Source: Geomonas azotofigens
GTDB taxonomy: Bacteria; Desulfobacterota; Desulfuromonadia; Geobacterales; Geobacteraceae
Direction of reading: 5' to 3'
Length of the DNA: 64,000 bases
Assembly: GCF_018919395.1 (NCBI RefSeq)
Contig: NZ_JAHLME010000006.1
Coordinates: 182,326-246,325, forward strand
Made by a program: the position numbers and the translations under genes
Shown: one piece after another, positions 20,448-28,397 of the stretch
Layout of the letters: each line of letters opens with the position of its first letter
Position numbering within the stretch: position 1 is the first letter of the stretch
The notes under the pieces: model-generated
What the model saw: only the letters and a program-made list of their open reading frames with translations
The model's database searches: none
Told to the model about the DNA's origin: nothing

Positions 20448-21395
20448 CTAGACGTTTATGAACCTCTTGAGCGAGGTCGCGCTGCCGATGAACCCAAGCA
20501 GCACCCCTCCCAGGACCACCCCGGCCAGGTGGGTGGCGGGGAGGAAGGAGAGCCCCGCCGAAGCCGGGTTGATGCCGAGGAAGTCGCCGGCGTTTTTCAG
20601 GAACGCGAAGTAGCACCCCGAAAGGGCGACCAGGGAGATGACCGCACCCGCAGCCCCCTGCAGGATCCCCTCGATCAGGAAGGGGGCCTTGATGAAGAAG
20701 CGGGTCGCCCCGACCAGCCCCAACAGCTCCAGTTCGTCCTTCCTGGCGTAGATGGTCAGCTTGATGGTGTTGGAAACGATGAAGAGCACGGTGACGGTCA
20801 GAAAGCTCCCCAAAAGCGCCCCCATGAGCCGGAACAGGTTCATGAACGAGTTGAAGCGCTTCACCCACTCCTCGCCGTACTGCACCTCTTTGATCCCCTG
20901 GACCTGCTTGAGCTTTCTCACGTAGGCGGCCACCGCTTCGGTGTCGCGGTGGTCATGGTCCAGCCTGATCTCCAAAGACGCCGGGAGCACGTCGGGCGTG
21001 ATCCCCTCCAGGAGCGATTCCTGCCCTTTCAGGCGGCTTCTCAGCCTCTTCTCGGCCTCCGCCTGGCTCACGAAAACGACCTTGGAGGTGCCGGCGATGG
21101 CCTGCACCCTCCCCTTCATCGCGGCGACCGCGAGCGGCGCCGGTTCCTGGTCGAAGTAGGCGGTCACCTGCACCTTGTCGCTCCACCCCTCCGCCATCCC
21201 CTCCAGGTTCACGTAGACCAGGAGAAAGAGCGAGGCGATCAAAAGCGCCAGCGCGATGGTGCCGACGGTGACGGCGCTGACGAAGACGTTCTGGCGCAGG
21301 TTGGCGAAGGCGCGGCTGGTGAAATAGGAAAACCTGCCGAAGAAACCTTCCTGCTCGAGCTTGGGGCGCACCCCCCCCTTGTTAGCCTTGGACAT
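20448..21395 (-). CDS. ftsX: Cell division protein FtsX
   Basis: A 315-residue inner-membrane protein of the ABC3 family with four membrane segments: one near residue 45 (GTIALALLIASLFLLVYV) and three after residue 190 (LGSFLTVTVLFIVSNTI, AGAVISLVALSGCYFAFL, LAGVVLGGVLLGFIGSA). Between TM1 and TM2 lies the periplasmic domain that contacts EnvC-type activators. FtsX with FtsE forms a transporter-like complex that drives septal peptidoglycan hydrolysis without moving a substrate. The start overlaps the end of ftsE by 14 nt. Confidence 0.95.
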   Translation of the reverse strand: MSKANKGGVRPKLEQEGFFGRFSYFTSRAFANLRQNVFVSAVTVGTIALALLIASLFLLVYVNLEGMAEGWSDKVQVTAYFDQEPAPLAVAAMKGRVQAIAGTSKVVFVSQAEAEKRLRSRLKGQESLLEGITPDVLPASLEIRLDHDHRDTEAVAAYVRKLKQVQGIKEVQYGEEWVKRFNSFMNLFRLMGALLGSFLTVTVLFIVSNTIKLTIYARKDELELLGLVGATRFFIKAPFLIEGILQGAAGAVISLVALSGCYFAFLKNAGDFLGINPASAGLSFLPATHLAGVVLGGVLLGFIGSATSLKRFINV

Positions 21396-22104
21396 CGGGC
21401 ACCTCCAGCAGGGAGGCCGCCGGGGCCGCCTGTCCCGCGAAGAGATCGGGCGTCTCCACGATGCTTCCCTTCTCCAGCCTGATCACCCTGCGGTGGGAGT
21501 TCTCGATGACGCGGCGGTCGTGGGTCGCCACCACCACCGTGGTGCCGCGGTTGTTGGCCTCCTTGAAGATGGAGAGGATCGCCTCCTTGTTCTCGTCGTC
21601 GAGGTTGCCGGTAGGCTCGTCCGCCACCAGGATCTTCGGGTCGTTGACCAGGGCGCGCGCCAGCGCCACGCGCTGCTGCTCGCCGCCGGAGAGCCTCAGC
21701 GGCGTGGCGTTGACCTTGTCCTCGATCCCCATCCTTTTCAGGATGTGGTAGACCTTCTTGCCGATGTCGCGCTTGCCCCAGCCGAGCACCTCCAGAGTGA
21801 TGGCCACGTTCTCCAGCACGGTCCGGTTGGGGAGCAGCTTGTAGTCCTGGAACACCACCCCGATGGAGCGCCGCAACAGGGGAACCTGGGAGCGGGAGAG
21901 CCTGGTCAGGTTGACCCCGTCGATCAGCACCTGTCCCCGGGTGGGGGTGAGGTCGGCGTAGATCAGTTTCAAGAGCGTCGACTTGCCCGCCCCGGACTGC
22001 CCGGTCAAAAAAACAAAATCCCCTTTGGGGATTTTGAGATTTATATCGGCCAGCGCGCTCGATTCGGGCTGGTACGACATGAAAACGTTGTGCATTTGGA
22101 TCAT
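21382..22104 (-). CDS. ftsE: Cell division ATP-binding protein FtsE
   Basis: 240 residues starting MIQMHNVFMSYQPESSALAD; the open frame extends 31 codons further but that part resembles nothing. Walker A is GQSGAGKS (Lys41), the ABC signature LSGGEQQRVALARAL, Walker B ILVADEPTGNLD and the switch His in VVATHDRRV. It is the cytoplasmic ATPase of the FtsEX complex linking the divisome to cell-wall hydrolysis. It directly follows the pseudopilin gene, so division and secretion genes share one transcript here. Confidence 0.95.
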   Translation of the reverse strand: MIQMHNVFMSYQPESSALADINLKIPKGDFVFLTGQSGAGKSTLLKLIYADLTPTRGQVLIDGVNLTRLSRSQVPLLRRSIGVVFQDYKLLPNRTVLENVAITLEVLGWGKRDIGKKVYHILKRMGIEDKVNATPLRLSGGEQQRVALARALVNDPKILVADEPTGNLDDENKEAILSIFKEANNRGTTVVVATHDRRVIENSHRRVIRLEKGSIVETPDLFAGQAAPAASLLEVPDVQG

Positions 22105-22123
22105 CGTTGTGTGAGCCTCGTGA

Positions 22124-22537
22124 CTACCATTCGTTGTACGGCTTGCCGTCGCTGCCGACCAGGGGGGAACCGCTGTGCACGTCGTAGACCCCGCCACTCC
22201 CCCCCTCGGTGGGGGTGTCCGTCGCGGGGGGCGCGGTGACCACCCAGGTGTCCTTGGACTTGGTGAAGGGGTCCTTGGGTATCTCCCTGAGGTACTTGTT
22301 CTTGTTGTCGACCAGTTCCTGCAGCGTCTCGGGGTATTTCCCCTGGTCGGCGTAGTACTGGTCGATGGTGGAGCGCATGGTGTACAGGTCTTCCCGCAGC
22401 ACCGCCTCGCGGGCCCTGATGATGCCCCACTGGTAGTTGGGCGCGCTTATGGCCGCGAGAATGCCGACGATGGTGACGACAATCATCAGCTCTATCAGGG
22501 TAAATCCTCGCTGACTTTTCAGTATCCTCTTCAACAT
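22124..22537 (-). CDS. gspG: Type II secretion-type pseudopilin (GspG/OxpG family)
   Basis: About 137 residues. The ATG at 22537 is chosen over an upstream TTG because GGTGA stands 5 nt before it and gives a normal short leader, MLKRILKSQRG, cut before FTLIELMIVVTIVGILAA, with the conserved Glu5. The C-terminal part contains YPETLQELVDNKNKYLREIP and IPKDPF, the GspG-type calcium-site region. Pseudopilins of this kind form the piston of type II systems. In G. sulfurreducens a related pseudopilin, OxpG, is required for reduction of insoluble Fe(III) and Mn(IV) oxides; which of the two pseudopilins here corresponds to it cannot be decided from sequence alone. Confidence 0.88.
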   Translation of the reverse strand: MLKRILKSQRGFTLIELMIVVTIVGILAAISAPNYQWGIIRAREAVLREDLYTMRSTIDQYYADQGKYPETLQELVDNKNKYLREIPKDPFTKSKDTWVVTAPPATDTPTEGGSGGVYDVHSGSPLVGSDGKPYNEW

Positions 22538-22542
22538 GAGGT

Positions 22543-23034
22543 TCACCAATCCTTGTATTTCGTGCCGTCGATGGCGACGCCGTCGCTTAGGGAATAGACG
22601 TCGAAAACATCCTCGCCCCCCCAGGTGGTGCTGTCATGCTCGTCGGCATGAGAGCGCATCCCCCATTTGGGCTCCCCCTCCTGTGCCTTGTGGAAGGGAT
22701 CGGTGGGAATGCGGCGCAGGAACTTCTTCTTCTCCTTGACCAGCCCGCCGAAATCATCACCCTCCACCAGCAGGTCTAGCGTCTTGGGATAGCCGGTGGC
22801 GTTCACCACCTGCACCGTTTTCTGGTCCGACTGCGCCTTGTCGTAGTTTTTCTTGTACTCGTCTATGGCGGACCTGATCTCGCGCAGGTTCCTTCTGAGC
22901 TCGATCTCCTTGGTCCGCTTTGAGGCCATCTGGGCCGAGGGGACGATCAGCGAGGCGAGCATGGTGAGGATGACCATGGTCACCACCATCTCGATCAGGC
23001 TGAGCCCCCTTTTGTCTTTAAGGATGTTCCACAT
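22543..23034 (-). CDS. Second pseudopilin of the secretion cluster
   Basis: A 163-residue prepilin-like protein with leader MWNILKDKRG, cleaved before LSLIEMVVTMVILTMLAS; Glu5 is present. The soluble domain has ELRRNLREIRSAIDEYKKN, GYPKTLDLLVEGDDF and FLRRIPTDPFHK, matching GspG-type pseudopilins but with a longer insert around residues 115-145 (WGMRSHADEHDSTTW). It lies 5 nt before the next pseudopilin start and 19 nt after the secretin stop. Tandem G-type pseudopilins without GspH, I, J or K indicate a reduced or atypical system. Confidence 0.87.
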   Translation of the reverse strand: MWNILKDKRGLSLIEMVVTMVILTMLASLIVPSAQMASKRTKEIELRRNLREIRSAIDEYKKNYDKAQSDQKTVQVVNATGYPKTLDLLVEGDDFGGLVKEKKKFLRRIPTDPFHKAQEGEPKWGMRSHADEHDSTTWGGEDVFDVYSLSDGVAIDGTKYKDW

Positions 23035-23053
23035 CGCGGCGAGAGCCCGAGGG

Positions 23054-25714
23054 CTACTTTACCTCCACTACTGACTTGAACGGGGTCACGGCGATCTGCG
23101 CGCCCCCTTTCTGGGTGAAACTGGTGTTCGAGAAGGAAAGCGGCGTGCTCCCCTGGCCGATCGCCTTGAAAGTGACCTGGGCCAGCACACCGTTGCCGCT
23201 GCCCCCCTCCCCCTTGCTGCCGGACATCCACACCTCGCCCTTCTTCTTGTCGGCGAAGGCCTGGAAGTTCGAGGGCTTCCCGGTCTCCTTGAGCATCGCC
23301 CCTTCGGTCTGTGCCACCGCCTCGAGAATCTTGGGATCGTAGCTCAGCACGAACACCGCCTTCTCCAGGTCCTTCATGCCGGAGACGTTGACCTGAACGG
23401 AGAACTGGTCGTTCAGCTTTACCGAGGATGGAAGGCTCAGGGCGAGCAGGGCCTTCTCGAGCGGGACCGGCGAGGCGGCCGGTTTGGGCGGGGCCTTGGC
23501 GGCAGCCGCGGCGGCCGCGGCGGCCGCGTTCGCGGCGGCGCCAGCCTCGGCCGGGCTTGGCGCCTGGGCCGGGACAGTGGCCGCGGCGGGAGCCTCGGCA
23601 CCCGGCTCGGCCGGCACCTCGACTGCAGTCTCGCCCTCGACGGCGGTCACCGCAGCCTCGGCACCCGGTGCGGTCGCGGTCTCGGCACCCGGAACGGCGG
23701 CGGCCGGAGCACCCGGGACAACGGGAGCACCCGGGACAGCGGGAGCGCCCGGAGCGGCAGGAACACCAGGAGCGGCCGGAGCCGGAACGGCCTTTTTGGC
23801 CGGAGCCCCCTTGGCCGGAGCCCCCTTGGCGGGAGCGGCCTTGACCGCGGCGGTGTCGGCAAACTCGGGCTCGACGAAGGACTGGTAGGGCTTGTTGGTG
23901 GACGGTTCGTCCTCGCGCCCGGACCAGAAGGCAGCCACGTCGTTGTCGGGCACGGTCACGCCACGCACGATGCGCGGGGTGATGGCGAGCAGCAGTTCAC
24001 TCTTGTCGTTGGCGTCGGTGGTGTTGGAGAACAGCGAGCCCAGAATAGGGATGTCCCCCAGGAGGAACACCTTATCCTTACTGTCGGTCTTGTTTTTCTG
24101 GATCAGTCCTCCGATGATGCTGGTTTCACCGTCCTTGAGGGAAAGAACGGTATCGAGGTTCCTGGTACCAATGGTGACGACGGTGGTCGCCTTGTCCGTA
24201 CCGACGGCTTCCTTCTGCAGGATCGAGCTCACCTCGAGGCCCAGCTTGATGGACACCTCGTTGTTCAGCTGGATAGTCGGCTCGGCGTTCACCTTGACCC
24301 CGACGTCGACGTACTGGACGTTGACGCTGGTGCCGGTGGAGGTGGAAGAGGTCGTGGTGATCGGCACGCGGGTACCGACGTTGAACTTCGCCTTCTCGCG
24401 GTTCTTCACCCTGATCTTCGGGTTGGAGAGCGTCTCGCCGTTGGAGAGGGTCTTGCCGAAGTTGAAGGTCGCGCTCGGCACCGTCAGCCATCCGTTGTAG
24501 CCTCTCACCTTGAACGTGTTCAGCAGGTTGCTGATGTTGGTCGGAGTCGAGGCCGGCGTGCCGGTAGTCGTCGAGGATGTCGTCGTGGTCGAACTCAGGC
24601 TGTCAGCGAGAAACGTCGTCGTGCCGGGGGCGGTCACCCCGAGCGAGGTCGCGTACCGGGACAGGAGCATCCCGAAAGTCTCCGAATCCTTCTTGGAAAG
24701 CTCGAACACCTCGACCTCGAGAAGCACCTCGGCGTCGGGAACGTCGTTGGCCTCGAGGATCTTGCGCGCAACCTCCACCACTTCGGGGGTGTCGCGGATC
24801 ACGAGGGCGTTGGCCTCCTCGTTCACGTAGATCTTCTTCACCTGGAGCATGGTGCGCACCAGGTTCACCGCCTTCTTCGCGTCGAGCTTGTTCAGGTAGA
24901 AGGTCTGGACGAAGAGTTCCTCGTACTGCTTGATCTTGTCAGGAGTCTTGGGATAGATGATGATGGTGCTCTCGTTGAGCACCTTCTTGTCCAGTTTCTG
25001 CATCCCGGTGAGGAGCTCCATGGCCTGCTGGAAGCTGCCGTTTTCCAGGTGCAGCGATACGTTCACGTCCTTCACCCCCTCGTCGAAGACGAAGTTGATC
25101 CCGGAGAGCTGGGTGAGGATGTTGAAGATGTCCTTGAGCTTGGCGTCCTTGAACTTCAAGGTGATCGGTTTGGTGGACTTCAGGTTCAACTCGAAGCCGT
25201 CCAGCTTCTGCTTCTTGCCGGCCAGGATGCGGTCGAGCCCCTCCCTGGCGGCCTTGTTGTCCGGCTGGAACTGGAGTACGTGCTGGTAGGAAGTCATCGC
25301 CTCGCGCAGCTTGTGATCCCGCTCGAAGTCCGCCCCCTCCTGGAGGTAGGTCAGGGCGTTTCTCATCTTGAGCGCCTGATCACCGCGGGCCTTCGCCTCG
25401 ACGTAGGTCGGGTCCATGGCGTAGGCGCTCTGGAACTCCCTGAGGGCCTCGTCGTAGTTCTTCTTCTCGAAGAACGCCTCCCCCCTCTTGAAGTGCACCT
25501 TGGCGGCCGCCTCGGTTACGTTGATCAGCTTCACCCGGTATTCACCGACATCGGGGTGCTTGGAGGCCACCTCGGCATACTTGACCAACGCGGCGTCCAG
25601 GTTCCCCTCGCGTTCGAGCTGCTCCGCCTTGCTGAAGGCGGTGCGTCCCGACGCACAGCCGGAAAGGGCCAGGGTCAGCAGCATCAAGGTTGAGATCGAT
25701 CTTAGTCTATGCAT
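23054..25714 (-). CDS. gspD: Outer-membrane secretin (GspD/PilQ type) with C-terminal cohesin-like domain
   Basis: An 886-residue lipoprotein (lipobox LALSGC near residue 20). Order of modules: TPR-like repeats (about 25-175), N0/N1-type domains (about 185-420, LKFKDAKLKDIFNILTQLSG), then the secretin pore (about 430-610, ending PILGSLFSNTTDANDKSELL and AITPRIV). A Ser/Thr-rich insert lies at about 375-390. After the pore comes a long Ala/Pro/Gly-rich linker (about 640-735) and a cohesin-like domain (about 740-886, VFVLSYDPKILEAVAQTEGA, GVLAQVTFKAIGQG). Secretins form the outer-membrane channel of type II and type IV pilus systems. A cohesin-like tail is not part of classical GspD and could bind cargo or another envelope protein. 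Confidence 0.93.
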   Translation of the reverse strand: MHRLRSISTLMLLTLALSGCASGRTAFSKAEQLEREGNLDAALVKYAEVASKHPDVGEYRVKLINVTEAAAKVHFKRGEAFFEKKNYDEALREFQSAYAMDPTYVEAKARGDQALKMRNALTYLQEGADFERDHKLREAMTSYQHVLQFQPDNKAAREGLDRILAGKKQKLDGFELNLKSTKPITLKFKDAKLKDIFNILTQLSGINFVFDEGVKDVNVSLHLENGSFQQAMELLTGMQKLDKKVLNESTIIIYPKTPDKIKQYEELFVQTFYLNKLDAKKAVNLVRTMLQVKKIYVNEEANALVIRDTPEVVEVARKILEANDVPDAEVLLEVEVFELSKKDSETFGMLLSRYATSLGVTAPGTTTFLADSLSSTTTTSSTTTGTPASTPTNISNLLNTFKVRGYNGWLTVPSATFNFGKTLSNGETLSNPKIRVKNREKAKFNVGTRVPITTTSSTSTGTSVNVQYVDVGVKVNAEPTIQLNNEVSIKLGLEVSSILQKEAVGTDKATTVVTIGTRNLDTVLSLKDGETSIIGGLIQKNKTDSKDKVFLLGDIPILGSLFSNTTDANDKSELLLAITPRIVRGVTVPDNDVAAFWSGREDEPSTNKPYQSFVEPEFADTAAVKAAPAKGAPAKGAPAKKAVPAPAAPGVPAAPGAPAVPGAPVVPGAPAAAVPGAETATAPGAEAAVTAVEGETAVEVPAEPGAEAPAAATVPAQAPSPAEAGAAANAAAAAAAAAAKAPPKPAASPVPLEKALLALSLPSSVKLNDQFSVQVNVSGMKDLEKAVFVLSYDPKILEAVAQTEGAMLKETGKPSNFQAFADKKKGEVWMSGSKGEGGSGNGVLAQVTFKAIGQGSTPLSFSNTSFTQKGGAQIAVTPFKSVVEVK

Positions 25715-25725
25715 GAAGTTGCTCC

Positions 25726-26388
25726 TTAAGGCCTTGGACTGATACCGGGGCGGCGCGTGCTGAGCGACCTGTTTTCTACCAGCGGAATCACCAGCTGCCG
25801 GTCGGTCTGGATCGACTTGATGGTGATGGCTTCATCGGTGACGTTGGAGACCTGGAACCTCGGCCCCACCTGCCCTCCCTTCTTGGCGAGGAAGATTTCG
25901 CCACCCTTGGAGAGGAATACCGTTCTCTCCCCGCCCTTTTTGAGGAAGCCGATGAACACGAACTTGCCCAGTTCGGCATCGTCCAACTGCTCCGCGGTGG
26001 GGGGAGGCGGGGGGGGAGGCGGAGCTTCCACCGGCGTCGGCATCGTCGCGGGGAGCGTCGGCAGCTTTTTGGGCGGCGGGGGAGGCGGCGGCAGCTTGAG
26101 ACCGGACAGCTTCTCTTCCTCCCGGAAGATGGGGGAGAAGATGTTGCGCCGGAAACCGCTGAAGCCGGGCTGCTCGCGCCGCAACAGATCAAGGTGCAGC
26201 GCGCCGCCGGCGTTGGCGGCCGCTTTGGGCGCGGCGCCGGGCTGCTTCCTGAGCACGGTGGCCTTGGCGCCCGGCTGGTTCTTGAGCGTGGTCACCTGCT
26301 GCTGCCGTGGCGTCCGCACGACGGCGTAGACGATGGCCCCGGCCAGGACGAGGAGCAGCAGGAAAAGCGCTAGTTTCTGGCGATTCAT
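25726..26388 (-). CDS. GspC/PilP-like inner-membrane component
   Basis: 220 residues. One N-terminal membrane segment (ALFLLLLVLAGAIVYAVV) is followed by a basic Ala/Pro linker, the segment FRRNIFSPIF typical of the start of GspC/PilP homology regions, and two polyproline stretches (residues about 95-140). A small beta domain about 145-210 (FVFIGFLKKGGERTVFLSKGG) matches the HR/PilP fold that docks to the secretin N0 domain. It lies directly upstream of gspD, as expected for a partner connecting inner platform and secretin. Its low complexity makes the family call less certain than the position. Confidence 0.75.
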   Translation of the reverse strand: MNRQKLALFLLLLVLAGAIVYAVVRTPRQQQVTTLKNQPGAKATVLRKQPGAAPKAAANAGGALHLDLLRREQPGFSGFRRNIFSPIFREEEKLSGLKLPPPPPPPKKLPTLPATMPTPVEAPPPPPPPPTAEQLDDAELGKFVFIGFLKKGGERTVFLSKGGEIFLAKKGGQVGPRFQVSNVTDEAITIKSIQTDRQLVIPLVENRSLSTRRPGISPRP

Positions 26389-26939
26389 GCCCCCTCCGTC
26401 AGGTAGACCGTGGTCTGGATCTTGAGATCGACCTTCTCCTCGGTCGGGCTGGAGTTGCTCAGGGAGACGGCGTCCACGACCAGCATCTCCGGGTAGCGCA
26501 CCAAGTCGGCCAGAAAGCTCTTCACGGAGCCGTACTTGCCCACCACGTTGAAGGAGATGCCGTAGGTCACGATCTGGCTGCCCTTGCCTTTCACCTTGCC
26601 CGGCTTGTAGGTGATGCCCGACAGCGTCAGCGAATTGCTTTTGGCCGTGCCGTAAAGCTTGCTCATCAGCGCGGCAAAGTCCTTTTTGGGGACGAGATGC
26701 TTGCGAAACTCCTCCAAATCACGCATCCCCTGCTGGTACCTGGTGGCGTCCGCCTGGGTCTCGCCGCGGGCCAAGGCGTCACGCTTGGCGAACCACGCCT
26801 GCTGAACCCTCTCCAGTTCCGGGCGCTGGTAGGTCGAGACATACGCCTCCAGCCCCAAGACGAGTAGCGCCAGGAAGGCGATGAACGCGAAGGCGGTGCG
26901 CCGGGCGGCGATCATGTCGAGTAGCATCTGGTAGTTCAT
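26385..26939 (-). CDS. PilO/GspM-like inner-membrane platform protein
   Basis: 184 residues with one membrane segment (TAFAFIAFLALLVLGLEAYV), a coiled-coil stretch about 50-95 and a ferredoxin-like C-terminal domain (YGISFNVVGKYGSVKSFLADL) ending in a beta-rich stretch (VDLKIQTTVYLTEGA). This is the PilO architecture; GspM is the type II equivalent. It overlaps both its neighbours by 4 nt (ATGA type), indicating tightly coupled expression with the PilN-like and PilP-like proteins with which it would form the periplasmic alignment complex. Confidence 0.82.
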   Translation of the reverse strand: MNYQMLLDMIAARRTAFAFIAFLALLVLGLEAYVSTYQRPELERVQQAWFAKRDALARGETQADATRYQQGMRDLEEFRKHLVPKKDFAALMSKLYGTAKSNSLTLSGITYKPGKVKGKGSQIVTYGISFNVVGKYGSVKSFLADLVRYPEMLVVDAVSLSNSSPTEEKVDLKIQTTVYLTEGA

Positions 26940-27472
26940 CGGTTACCGACCTTGCAGGAGAGTGAGAAGCCGAAACCTTGCTGAGTCTTCCCCATCTTGC
27001 GTTCGCTCTGGCCCAAAAGGTATACCTCGGAAAAATTGGGGGACCGCTCCATGTTTTCCAAAAGGGCGCGCAGGTTGTCGAACGTCAGAGCCATGCCGGT
27101 CAGCTTCAGGGTCTGGTCCTGCACCGACGGCTCCACCTGGGTGAGCGCGACCCCGGCGGGAACCACCAGCTCCAGCTTGTCCAAAAGCTCGAGCCAGTTC
27201 ATGGCCTTGCGATCGATGAGGGTGTTGGCGAAGGCGATCTTCGTCTCCAGGTCCTTCATCTGCTCGGCCGGAACCGGAGCGACCCCGACGGGACCGCTGC
27301 TCGCGGCGGCGCTCTGGCTCTTGATCTTGTTGATCTCGACCTGGTTGTTGGCAACCTCGCGCACCAGGTACACCAGAAGCAGGACCAAGATGACGAAAGA
27401 GGCGGCCAGGATCGCGTTGAGCTGGCGCAGGTTGACGTAACGCCTGGTGGCCAGGTTGATGGTCAGTTTCAT
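26936..27472 (-). CDS. PilN/GspL-C-like inner-membrane platform protein
   Basis: 178 residues. A cytoplasmic N terminus MKLTINLATRRYVNLRQL corresponds to the conserved INL motif with which PilN binds PilM. One membrane segment follows (AILAASFVILVLLLVYLV), then a coiled coil and a ferredoxin-like domain about 95-178 (VPAGVALTQVEPSVQDQTLKL). It lies 1 nt behind the PilM-like gene. In classical type II systems PilM and PilN are fused as GspL; here they are separate as in type IV pili. Confidence 0.83.
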   Translation of the reverse strand: MKLTINLATRRYVNLRQLNAILAASFVILVLLLVYLVREVANNQVEINKIKSQSAAASSGPVGVAPVPAEQMKDLETKIAFANTLIDRKAMNWLELLDKLELVVPAGVALTQVEPSVQDQTLKLTGMALTFDNLRALLENMERSPNFSEVYLLGQSERKMGKTQQGFGFSLSCKVGNR

Positions 27473-27473
27473 G

Positions 27474-28397
27474 TCACAGGCTCCTCAAGGCGGCCCCGAT
27501 GGCACCGGCCAGCGCATGCAACCCGGGCCGGTCCACCCCCAGGGCGGGTGCCTGCAGTACCAGGCGCTCCAGGTCGAGCAGCACCGGTTCCAGCCCGCTC
27601 GCCTCAGCCACAAGGGCACGGAACGACTCGGCATCGCCAGGGGCGGCGGCGCAGAATACCTCGCTCACGCTATGGCTGGGGTACTGGTCCTTGTAGACCA
27701 GGAAGGAGCTGTTCACCTCGCGGAACAGGTTCTGCACCTCCCCCACCCCCTCCTTGGTCCGGTAGAAGCTCAGCACGCCGCCGTTGAAGATCAACACCGT
27801 CATCGCCCCCTGGTAGAAGGTGACGAGGGCGCCGTCCTCGGAGAGGTCGAGCCTGGGCTGGAAAAGCCGGTACAGGTTGAACGAGGTGAAATCGATCAGC
27901 TTGGGCTCAAGCCCCGCCTCGACGAGGAGCGCCTCGTACTGCTGCACCACCGGGCGCGAGATCAGCGAGACCAAAAGCGAAACCGCCCCGTTTTCCTTCT
28001 CCTCCAGGGTCTGGTAATCCAGGTGCACGGCCCCGATGTCGAAGGGGAGGCTCTTCTTGAGCTTCCAGCGGATGACGTCCGCTCCCTCCTCGCGGTTTTT
28101 GAAGCGCGCCTCGAGGTCGAGGAGCACCACGCGTCCCACGGCATCCGGCAGCGACACGCTCACGCTGCGCTCCTTGGTCAAAAGACGCAGGTGCGCCTCC
28201 TTGAGCGCGGCGACGAAGGCCTTGCCGTCGGTAACGTTGGGGTCGCGACGCGACAGGGTCAGCAGTCCCGGCGCGAACGGCAGCGTGAGCCCCGCCTCGA
28301 CCGTGGGGGTCTTGCCGCCACTGGCCAGCGCGAAACTGAACCCGGCGGCGGAGAGCTCCAGCCCAAGACTTTTCCCGAACATCAGCATGTCTGGCAC
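27474..28397 (-). CDS. PilM/GspL-N-like actin-fold protein
   Basis: 307 residues without membrane segments. The fold is inferred from N-terminal GKSLGLELSAAGFSFALASGG, a central YLSK-type region (PFDIGAVHLDYQTLEEKE) and the late segment EVFCAAAPGDAESF. PilM-like proteins are cytoplasmic, bind the N terminus of PilN and couple it to the assembly ATPase. The family position between gspE and the PilN-like gene fits exactly. Divergence from typical PilM is large, so nucleotide binding cannot be judged. Confidence 0.78.
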   Translation of the reverse strand: MPDMLMFGKSLGLELSAAGFSFALASGGKTPTVEAGLTLPFAPGLLTLSRRDPNVTDGKAFVAALKEAHLRLLTKERSVSVSLPDAVGRVVLLDLEARFKNREEGADVIRWKLKKSLPFDIGAVHLDYQTLEEKENGAVSLLVSLISRPVVQQYEALLVEAGLEPKLIDFTSFNLYRLFQPRLDLSEDGALVTFYQGAMTVLIFNGGVLSFYRTKEGVGEVQNLFREVNSSFLVYKDQYPSHSVSEVFCAAAPGDAESFRALVAEASGLEPVLLDLERLVLQAPALGVDRPGLHALAGAIGAALRSL